A DNA stretch of 36,294 bases, taken from Bradyrhizobium neotropicale (lineage in GTDB: Bacteria > Pseudomonadota > Alphaproteobacteria > Rhizobiales > Xanthobacteraceae). Under the pieces are notes generated by a model, which ran no database searches, was not told where the DNA came from, and worked only from the letters and a program-made list of their open reading frames with translations. The position numbers and the translations under genes were made by a program. Shown in pieces: positions 29,916 through 36,294 of this stretch. The stretch's first letter is position 1. Every line of letters begins with the position of its first letter. Where the stretch lies: contig NZ_LSEF01000080.1 of the NCBI RefSeq assembly GCF_001641695.1, forward strand, positions 57,970 to 94,263, read 5' to 3'.

Positions 29916-31706
29916 TCAGAACGCTTCCGCGGGCAGTTCCATGATGGTTGCGCAGCCGGACTGGATGCGGGCGAGATTGGCGGCCGTCTCCGGCAGCATC
30001 CGCTCCATGAAGAAGCGGCCGGTGACGAGCTTGGTCGAGAGATAGGGCGTGGGTCCGCTCTCGGCAATCTTGGCTTGGGTCACTTTGGCCATCCGCGCCC
30101 ACATGTAGCCGAGCGCGACGAAACCGAAGAGATGCATGTAGTCGGTCGCGGCGGCGCCGGCATTGTCCGGCTTCATCATCGCGTTCTGCATCAGCCAGGT
30201 GGTGGCCTGCTGGAGATGGCCGAGCGCGGTCGACAGCGGCGCGATATAGGGCTTGAGCGCCTCGTCGCCGCCATTCTCCTTGGCGAAGGCCATCACCTCG
30301 CCGAAGAACGTCATGATGGCGCGGCCGCCGTCGCGCGGCAGCTTGCGACCGACGAGGTCGAGCGCCTGGATGCCGTTGGCGCCTTCATAGATCATGGCGA
30401 TGCGTGCGTCGCGCACGAACTGCTCCATGCCCTGCTCGGCGATGTAGCCGTGACCGCCATACATCTGCTGCGCCTGCACCGCGTTGGCGAAGCCGTAGTC
30501 GGTGAGGAAGCCCTTCAGCACCGGCGTCATCAGGCCCATGTGATCGTCGGCGGCCTGGCGGTCCTTGGCATCTTCGGAGCGATGCGCGACATCGCTCTTC
30601 AGCGCGGTCCAAATTACGAAGGCGCGCGCGGCCTCGTTGAAGGCGCGGATCGAGAGCAGCGTGCGGCGCACGTCGGGATGCACGATGATCGGGTCGGCCG
30701 GCTTGTCCGGCGCCTTGACGCCGGTGAGCGCGCGGCCCTGGATGCGCTCGCGGGCATAGGCGACGGCGTTCTGATAGGCGACCTCGGACTGCGCGAGGCC
30801 CTGCACGGCGACGCCGAGGCGGGCCTCGTTCATCATCACGAACATGCCCTGCATGCCCTTGTTCTCTTCGCCGATCAGCCAGCCGGTGGCGCTGTCGTAG
30901 TTCATCACGCAGGTGGAATTGCCGTGGATGCCCATCTTGTGCTCGATCGAGCCGCAGACCACGCCATTGCGGGCGCCGATCGAACCGTCGGCGTTGACCA
31001 GGAACTTCGGCACCACGAACAGCGAGACACCCTTGATGCCGGCGGGCGCACCCTCGATACGGGCGAGCACGAGGTGGATGATGTTGTCGGCGAGATCGTG
31101 CTCGCCGGCCGAGATGAAGATCTTGGTGCCCGTGATCTTGAAGCTGCCGTCGGCCTGGCGCACCGCCTTGGTGCGGAGCATGCCGAGGTCGGTGCCGCAA
31201 TGCGGCTCGGTGAGGTTCATGGTGCCGGTCCACTCGCCTGCCACCATCTTCGGCACGTAGGTCTTCTTCTGCTCCGGCGTGCCGTGCACCAGCAGCGCGG
31301 CGGTCGCGCCCATGGTGAGGCCGCCATACATCGAGAACGCCATGTTGGCGGAGATCTGGAATTCGTTGACGGCCTGGCTCAGCGTCACCGGCAGACCCTG
31401 GCCGCCGAACTCCTGCGGCGCCGACAGGCCTAGCCAGCCGCCCTCGGCGACCTGCTTGAACGCGTCCTTGAAGCCCTTCGGCGTGGTGACGCTGCCGTCG
31501 TCAGCGCGCTTGCAGCCCTCGAGATCGCCGACGCGGTTGAGCGGCTGCAGCACCTCTTCGGCAAGCTTGGCGGCCTCGCCGAGGATCGCCTCGCGCACGT
31601 CGCTCGACGCATCGGAGAAGCCCGGCAGATTGTCGTAGCGGTCGATCTGGAAGACGTCGTTGAAGAGGAAGTTCACGTCTTCGATTGGAGCTTTATAGAT
31701 CGGCAT
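29916..31706 (-). CDS. Acyl-CoA dehydrogenase
   Basis: A 596-residue FAD enzyme making the trans-2-enoyl-CoA, the first step of beta-oxidation. It is the long form: an extra N-terminal extension (MPIYKAPIEDVNFLF...), then the acyl-CoA dehydrogenase core with NLTEPHCGTDLG (164-174), and the catalytic base Glu441 in IYEGANGIQALDLVGRKL, then a C-terminal extension of about 120 residues. GGGAG precedes the ATG. Substrate chain length is not evident. Confidence 0.94.
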   Translation of the reverse strand: MPIYKAPIEDVNFLFNDVFQIDRYDNLPGFSDASSDVREAILGEAAKLAEEVLQPLNRVGDLEGCKRADDGSVTTPKGFKDAFKQVAEGGWLGLSAPQEFGGQGLPVTLSQAVNEFQISANMAFSMYGGLTMGATAALLVHGTPEQKKTYVPKMVAGEWTGTMNLTEPHCGTDLGMLRTKAVRQADGSFKITGTKIFISAGEHDLADNIIHLVLARIEGAPAGIKGVSLFVVPKFLVNADGSIGARNGVVCGSIEHKMGIHGNSTCVMNYDSATGWLIGEENKGMQGMFVMMNEARLGVAVQGLAQSEVAYQNAVAYARERIQGRALTGVKAPDKPADPIIVHPDVRRTLLSIRAFNEAARAFVIWTALKSDVAHRSEDAKDRQAADDHMGLMTPVLKGFLTDYGFANAVQAQQMYGGHGYIAEQGMEQFVRDARIAMIYEGANGIQALDLVGRKLPRDGGRAIMTFFGEVMAFAKENGGDEALKPYIAPLSTALGHLQQATTWLMQNAMMKPDNAGAAATDYMHLFGFVALGYMWARMAKVTQAKIAESGPTPYLSTKLVTGRFFMERMLPETAANLARIQSGCATIMELPAEAF

Positions 31707-31808
31707 GGCGTTCTCCCGGCATGGGGCCGTTCGTGGTGATATTTGCTTGATACCTGCGGCGCAGCGTTTGCCCGCGAGCTTAGCGGGTTCTGCAACCTCA
31801 GGGCAGGG

Positions 31809-32192
31809 TCATGATTGGGCGGCGAGCTGCTCCGCCATCAGGCGATGCAGCATGTTGATGGCCTTGAGCGGACGCACCATCACCTTGAAATGGGTGATGC
31901 GGCCGTCAGTGTCGAAGGTGATGATGTCGACGCCGTTGATCTCGATGCCGTCGATGACGTTCTTGAATTCGAGCACGGCGCCGTTGGCGCTCTTCCACTC
32001 GCCGACATAGGTGAAGCCGGGACCGCCGAGCACCTTCTCGGCGCTGGAGAGATATTTGAAGGTGATGTCGCGCCCGCGCTGCGGCGTGTGCACGACGGGG
32101 CTTTCGAAGACGGCGTCAGGATGCAGCAGGTCCCAGAGCGCGGCGCGGTCATGAGACTTCATGTAGCCGTACCAGGAGTCGAGGCCGGTCAT
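31809..32192 (-). CDS. NTF2-like (SnoaL/ketosteroid-isomerase-like) protein
   Basis: A 127-residue cone-shaped alpha+beta protein of the NTF2 superfamily: WYGYMKSHDRAALWDLLHPDAVFESPV at the start, then a curved sheet with GVDIITFDTDGRITHFKVMVRPL. No catalytic set is apparent, so it may bind or isomerise a fatty-acid-like ligand. The ATG at 32192 follows GGGAGG by about 10 bases; a second ATG 6 codons upstream is possible. First gene of the leftward cluster, next to the PadR promoter region. Confidence 0.85.
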   Translation of the reverse strand: MTGLDSWYGYMKSHDRAALWDLLHPDAVFESPVVHTPQRGRDITFKYLSSAEKVLGGPGFTYVGEWKSANGAVLEFKNVIDGIEINGVDIITFDTDGRITHFKVMVRPLKAINMLHRLMAEQLAAQS

Positions 32193-32296
32193 TGTCAGGG
32201 TGCCTCCCATGATTAAAGGGCCATGGCAAAAAACGTGAAAACAACCCCATGCAAAGTAGCCCGAAGGCCGACGCCGGCCGGCAAACGGCCTGCGGT

Positions 32297-32335
32297 CATA
32301 TGCACATTGACGCATATGCGCCGATATGCATAAAG
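32297..32335. promoter_or_regulatory. PadR promoter/operator cluster
   Basis: Inverted repeat CATATGC-N8-GCATATG (32297-32303 with 32312-32318), overlapping the palindrome CGCATATGCG (32311-32320) and followed by TATGCATA (32325-32332). On the plus strand TTGACG (32307-32312), 16 bases and CATAAA (32329-32334) form a promoter inside these repeats. PadR regulators bind ATGT-N8-ACAT-type sites, so size and place fit. It could control both the padR gene and the leftward NTF2/beta-oxidation genes. Confidence 0.55.
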
Positions 32336-32375
32336 TCAAGTCAATTGGTCGGGACCTCATAAGGGAGCCGGTGTC

Positions 32376-32966
32376 ATGGCGCTGGGCGACGCAATTCTCG
32401 CATGCCTGACGGAACGTCCGATGACGGGCTACGAGCTCGCCAAGACATTCGACTCCTCGATCGGCTTCTTCTGGAAGGCCGACCACCAGCAGATCTATCG
32501 CGAACTCTCCAAGCTGCGCGACCGCGGCTACATCCAGGGCCGCGAGGTCGTACAATCCGGCAAGCCCAATAAACTCATCTATACGCTCACTCCGGAAGGG
32601 CGAACAGCGCTGCGGCACTGGGCCGCGCGGCCAAGCACACCGCCCTCGATCAAGGACGACCTCCTGGTCCGGCTGCATGCGCTCGACAGCATCGACATCG
32701 AGCCGTTGCGCACCGACTTGATGGATCGGCTGGAGCACCACCGCGACCGCCACGCCAATTACGAGCGCATCCTGAAGAAGCGTTTTCCGGAGGGGACGGC
32801 GGAGGGCGTGCTCGACCTCGGCAATCTGCTGCTGCTTCGCCTCGGCGCCCGGCACGAGCAGATGGTGGCCGATTTCTGCGAGGAGGCGCTCGAGACGCTG
32901 TCGGCGATGAGCGGCAAGGGCACGGTGGTACCGCTGGACGACGGCAAGCGCGAAGGAAAAGGCTGA
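32376..32966 (+). CDS. PadR-family transcriptional regulator
   Basis: A 196-residue regulator: an N-terminal winged helix (1 to about 90: LGDAILACLTERPMTGYELAKTFDSS..., with the recognition segment QQIYRELSKLRDRGYI) and a C-terminal helical dimer domain. A GGGAG Shine-Dalgarno precedes the ATG by 8 bases. It is divergent from the NTF2-like/beta-oxidation genes. The ligand is not known; an acyl-CoA or aromatic compound would be a guess from its neighbours. Confidence 0.92.
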   Translation: MALGDAILACLTERPMTGYELAKTFDSSIGFFWKADHQQIYRELSKLRDRGYIQGREVVQSGKPNKLIYTLTPEGRTALRHWAARPSTPPSIKDDLLVRLHALDSIDIEPLRTDLMDRLEHHRDRHANYERILKKRFPEGTAEGVLDLGNLLLLRLGARHEQMVADFCEEALETLSAMSGKGTVVPLDDGKREGKG

Positions 32967-32975
32967 GCCGCCGGT

Positions 32976-33734
32976 TTAGTTTTTGGTGACGACAGGGCTA
33001 TCCCAGTTGAACCGGACATTCACACCGGCACGGACGATATCGTCGGTTAGCCGGACATCGCGTGTAGCAACTAGAGCATCTCCAAGCGGGGGCCTCGCCT
33101 CGAAATATCGCTTACTGCCGAAATCGGTGTGAACATATTCGAGCTTGAAGCTCACGGCGCCCCAGGTGTCTGTCCAGGCAGCCCATTCAGCACCGAGTCC
33201 GGCCGCCAGACCGGTCCGCGTCCTGGACTCGGTCACGGCCCCGGCTGGATCGGACACAGTGACGTCGGTGCCGGCGAAGGCGACGCCGGCGGTGCCATAG
33301 ATCAGAAACTGATCGAGCGCGTAGCCGATGCGGCCGCGAAACATGTCGATCCACTTCTCGCGGGTGCTGCTCGTCGCCGCGACGTTGAAGGGGGGCTGGT
33401 CCTGCGCGCTGCCATGCTTGTTCGTCCATGAGGCGTCGTTCTCGAAACCCAGCACCGTCTTCTCGATCTGGAAATCGCAGCCGAAGGCCCCGCCCGCAAC
33501 GGCGCCGGTGAGATTGAACGTGCCTGATATCGTGGGGCCGGAAGCGTTGCCGGCGCGGGCGACGTGCTCGCTCCTGCCCCAGGCGCCGCCGCCCTGGACG
33601 CCGGCATAGCAGCTGGTCCAGTTGAAGCCGGCAGGCACGGGCGCCTTGACCGCAGGCTTTGCCGCCGGGGCATCGGCGGCAAAGACATGCGATGCCAGTC
33701 CGGCGGCCATCGCGGCCACGAGCAACCTTTTCAT
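32976..33734 (-). CDS. Outer-membrane beta-barrel protein (Omp31/Omp25-like)
   Basis: A 252-residue exported protein: signal peptide 1-19 (cut after VFA), an Ala/Pro/Lys-rich linker (PAAKPAVKAPVP), then a barrel domain with alternating strands (YAGVQGGGAWG, GGAFGCDFQ, FLIYGTAGVAFAG, FKLEYVHTDFG) and a final VNVRFNW strand, though the last residue is Asn rather than the usual Phe. This is the porin-like family found in multiple copies in Bradyrhizobium and Brucella. The ATG at 33734 gives the cleanest signal peptide; 33746 is an alternative. Confidence 0.88.
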   Translation of the reverse strand: MKRLLVAAMAAGLASHVFAADAPAAKPAVKAPVPAGFNWTSCYAGVQGGGAWGRSEHVARAGNASGPTISGTFNLTGAVAGGAFGCDFQIEKTVLGFENDASWTNKHGSAQDQPPFNVAATSSTREKWIDMFRGRIGYALDQFLIYGTAGVAFAGTDVTVSDPAGAVTESRTRTGLAAGLGAEWAAWTDTWGAVSFKLEYVHTDFGSKRYFEARPPLGDALVATRDVRLTDDIVRAGVNVRFNWDSPVVTKN

Positions 33735-34083
33735 CTCAGCCAACATTCCAGTCGCGCAAGACAGCGCCCGTCGATCGGGCCGCTCTCTAATTATTGAGAC
33801 GCGCGGACCGTGGCAGTTGCGAAATTTTAGGGGCGGCGAAGCTTCCACGCCTTCATGGCCGGGCTAAGCACTTCGCGGGGCATGACACCGGAGAAGGTGC
33901 GGTTCCCGCCGCCCAACTTTAAGACACCGGCGACGCATTCCTTAACCCGTTATTTACCGTAACAGGAAAAAGTCGGTTTTCGAGGCAGACGACCCGCGCC
34001 AAATTCGATTGTCTTTGCAACCGGCACGCGTGGGAAGGCTGGAGGCGCCGGGTGGGGCGCCGGAGTCGGAACCGGACAGAGTC
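33735..34083. other. 349-base divergent region between the porin and podJ-like genes
   Basis: No gene. It contains a weak remnant of the CATGGCCGGG repeat family (about 33852-33886), a CtrA-like site at 33942-33956, and two GANTC methylation sites (34063-34067 and 34079-34083), the latter directly before the podJ-like ATG. Porin promoter elements are not clear. Confidence 0.5.
33942..33956 (+). promoter_or_regulatory. CtrA-like binding site upstream of the podJ-like gene
   Basis: TTAA-CCCGTTA-TTTA, one mismatch from the CtrA consensus TTAA-N7-TTAA, 128 bases before the start codon of a polarity gene that is cell-cycle controlled in Caulobacter. Pattern match only. Confidence 0.4.
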
Positions 34084-36294
34084 ATGAATTCGCGCGTATC
34101 GTGGAGTGTTGACGGCATCGATCCATCCGTCAGGGAGCGGGCCGAGGCTGCTGCGCGTCGTGCCGGCATGTCACTCAACGATTGGCTGAACTCCACGCTC
34201 GGCGAATCTGCTCCGCCAAATTTTCGCGGACCTTACGATCAGCGTCACGATCCGCGCTCGCAGCAAATGCCTGGCCAAGTCCCGAGCCAAGTCCCGAGTC
34301 AGGAAAGCCGCGAAGTCGCCGACATTCACCAGCGGCTCGACGCGATCACCCAGCAGATCGAACGGATTTCAAAGCCCGTACCACGCCAGGACGTCTCGCG
34401 CGAGCAGGGTGTTGCGCGGCAGCTCAACGACGCGATCTCGCGCCTCGATGCGCGGCTGTCGCAGATCTCGCGGCCCCAGCAGCCGCAGCAACCGCAGCAG
34501 CCCCAACCGCCGCGCACCCCATCGTTCGACGCGCGCCAGCGCCAGGACGCGGTCGAGCGCGCGGCAGCGCAGGTCTACCGGAGCTCGCCGCCCCTGAGCC
34601 CCGCCTCGCTCGACGTCGCCGTCGCCGAAATCTCGGCGCGGCAGAACGAGCTCGACGGCTTCGTGCCGCGGCAGATGCCGCCACGCGCCGCGCCACCGAT
34701 TGCGCCCATGGCAGCTCCGATGGCCTCTCACATGGCTGCACCGATGGCGCCGCCCGCGCCTGCCTATGCCCCGCCGCCACCACCGCCGGGGCCGGATTTT
34801 TCTGCGCTCGAACGTCATTTGCTCAAGATCACCAGCCAGATCGAGGCGCTGCACCGTCCCGATCACATCGAGCAGTCGATCTCGGCCTTCCGCAACGAGC
34901 TTGCGGAGATTCGCCACGCCATCACCGAGGCGATGCCGCGGCGCGCGATCGAATCGATCGAGAACGAGATCCGATCGCTGCACCGTCGCATCGACGAAAC
35001 CCGCTCAACGGGCACTGACGGCCAGATGCTCGCCGGCATCGAGCGCGCGCTGTCCGAGATCAAGCAGGTGCTGCGCACGCTGACGCCGGCCGAGCAGCTC
35101 ACCGGCTATGACGAGGCGATCCGCAATCTCGGCGCCAAGCTCGATCTGATCCTGCGCGCCAATGACGATCCTTCCACGGTGCACCAGCTTGAAGGCGCGA
35201 TCTCGGCGCTGCGTGGCATCGTCTCCAACGTTGCCTCCAACGAAGCGCTGGCACGGCTCTCCGAGGACGTGCAGCTGTTGTCGTCCAAGGTCGACCAGAT
35301 CACCCGCTCGTCCGGCCACAGCGACAGCTTTGCGGTGCTGGAGCAGCGCATCGCCGCGCTCACCGCCGCGCTGGAAACGCGTGAGCGGCCGGTCGCACAC
35401 GAAAGCACCGAGCATCTGGAAGCCGCCATCCGCGCGCTGTCCGATCGTTTCGACCGCATGCAGGTCGGCAACGACTCGGCATCGACCTTCGCGCATCTCG
35501 AACAGCGGGTCTCGTATCTTCTTGAACGGATCGAGGCCGCCTCGGATCCGCGCGGCGGCAACTTAAGTCGCGTCGAGGACGGGCTGCACGACATCCTGCG
35601 GCATCTGGAACGGCAGCAGGCAACCTACGCCGCGCTCGCCGAGAGCCGCAGCGCGGCGCCGCCGTCCGACTCCGGCGTCGTCGACCTCGTCAAGCGCGAG
35701 CTCTCCGACATCCGCTTCAGCCAGGCGGAAACCACCCGGCATACGCAGGATTCGCTCGAAGTCGTCCACAACACGCTCGGCCATGTCGTCGACCGCCTCA
35801 CCATGATCGAGGGCGATCTGCGCGCGGTGCGCGCTGCGCCGCCGGCGCCACAGCCGATGCCGATGGCGGCGGCTCAGATGCCGATGGCCGCTCCGATCGA
35901 GCCCGCGCCGATGGCGCGCGAGCCGCGGCCACAGCCGCAGCCCAAATCCGATCCGAAGCCCGAGCTGCCGAACCCAGCCGCCGCACAGGCGGCGCACGCC
36001 GCATTCGCGGCCGCACCGCGCGAATTCCACGCCGCCACGCCGGCCGCACCGCCGCCGATGCCAGTGGCATCGCCGATTCCGCCGCGCGCGATCAGCGAGA
36101 TCCTGGAGCCGCACACGGCACCGGCGCGCGCCGCGATTGCGCCGGAATTGCCGCCGGATCATCCGCTCGAACCGGGCACGCGCCCGGGCGGGCGCGTCCC
36201 CACGCCGTCGGAGCGCATCGCTGCGTCCGAAAGCGCGATCAGCGAAATTCCCGCCGCGCCGAAGGAGCCGGTGTCGTCGTCGAGCTTCATCGCG
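34084..36294 (+). CDS. PodJ-like cell polarity protein (5' part, runs off the window)
   Basis: 737 codons are open from the ATG at 34084 to the window end, with no stop, so the gene is incomplete. Residues 1-45 (SWSVDGIDPSVRERAEAAARRAGMSLNDWLN) form the conserved N-terminal segment of the Rhizobiales PodJ/localisation-factor family. Long coiled-coil stretches follow, separated by Pro/Ala/Met-rich linkers (about 140-245 and 590-720). Full-length relatives have a membrane helix and Sel1 repeats and often a peptidoglycan-binding domain at the C-terminus, all beyond this window. The likely role is polar scaffold for division and polar organelles. A 12-base tandem duplication is at 34275-34298. 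Confidence 0.85.
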   Translation, partial: MNSRVSWSVDGIDPSVRERAEAAARRAGMSLNDWLNSTLGESAPPNFRGPYDQRHDPRSQQMPGQVPSQVPSQESREVADIHQRLDAITQQIERISKPVPRQDVSREQGVARQLNDAISRLDARLSQISRPQQPQQPQQPQPPRTPSFDARQRQDAVERAAAQVYRSSPPLSPASLDVAVAEISARQNELDGFVPRQMPPRAAPPIAPMAAPMASHMAAPMAPPAPAYAPPPPPPGPDFSALERHLLKITSQIEALHRPDHIEQSISAFRNELAEIRHAITEAMPRRAIESIENEIRSLHRRIDETRSTGTDGQMLAGIERALSEIKQVLRTLTPAEQLTGYDEAIRNLGAKLDLILRANDDPSTVHQLEGAISALRGIVSNVASNEALARLSEDVQLLSSKVDQITRSSGHSDSFAVLEQRIAALTAALETRERPVAHESTEHLEAAIRALSDRFDRMQVGNDSASTFAHLEQRVSYLLERIEAASDPRGGNLSRVEDGLHDILRHLERQQATYAALAESRSAAPPSDSGVVDLVKRELSDIRFSQAETTRHTQDSLEVVHNTLGHVVDRLTMIEGDLRAVRAAPPAPQPMPMAAAQMPMAAPIEPAPMAREPRPQPQPKSDPKPELPNPAAAQAAHAAFAAAPREFHAATPAAPPPMPVASPIPPRAISEILEPHTAPARAAIAPELPPDHPLEPGTRPGGRVPTPSERIAASESAISEIPAAPKEPVSSSSFIA

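Overview
The window reads as an ordinary stretch of a high-GC alphaproteobacterial chromosome. It is most likely Bradyrhizobium or a close relative (Nitrobacteraceae). This is judged from the split F0 operon with b and b' subunits, the layout of the aa3 oxidase operon, the plant-type glutamate-cysteine ligase, the large PodJ-like polarity protein and the kinds of interspersed palindromic repeats. I could run no database search, so the genus is an inference.

Layout. 1-2930: a promoter and the F0 ATP synthase operon atpI-atpB-atpE-atpX(b')-atpF, closed by a strong bidirectional hairpin terminator. 3087-7217 (minus): an exported protein of unknown function, then thrC, an M16 zinc peptidase and a GNAT acetyltransferase as a coupled operon. 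7218-7773: a structured non-coding stretch with a terminator and possible small RNA. 7774-9847: a divergent NarL/UhpA-type two-component pair. 9972-10337: an NTF2-like protein. 10469-17052 (minus): the aa3 cytochrome oxidase operon ctaC-ctaD-ctaB-small ORF-ctaG-ctaE-DUF983-SURF1, with an FNR/FixK-like site upstream. 17501-21546 (plus): an IalB-family exported protein, then tldD-lepB-MmcQ/YjbR-like-nucleotidyltransferase-like. 21740-24495 (minus): a double PAN-domain protein, gshA and a MarR regulator. 24621-25235: a glutathione S-transferase divergent from marR across a two-operator intergenic region. 25446-25886: two small overlapping convergent membrane proteins. 26282-32192 (minus): a beta-oxidation cluster (hydratase/dehydrogenase, thiolase, acyl-CoA dehydrogenase, NTF2-like protein) divergent from a PadR regulator. 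32976-33734 (minus): an Omp31-like porin. 34084-end: the 5' part of a PodJ-like gene running off the window.

Energy metabolism dominates: F0 and terminal oxidase for respiration, and fatty acid oxidation feeding it. Glutathione synthesis and use are neighbours (gshA, marR, gst). I see no CRISPR, prophage, transposase, toxin-antitoxin or defence genes. The least routine material is non-coding. It includes a roughly 130-bp composite palindromic element present twice in opposite orientation, whose end supplies stop codons to the adjoining genes. It also includes several other palindromic repeat families, operator-like inverted repeats next to MarR and PadR genes, an FNR/FixK-like box before the oxidase operon, CtrA/GANTC-like sites before the podJ-like gene, and a possible small RNA locus near 7370-7700.
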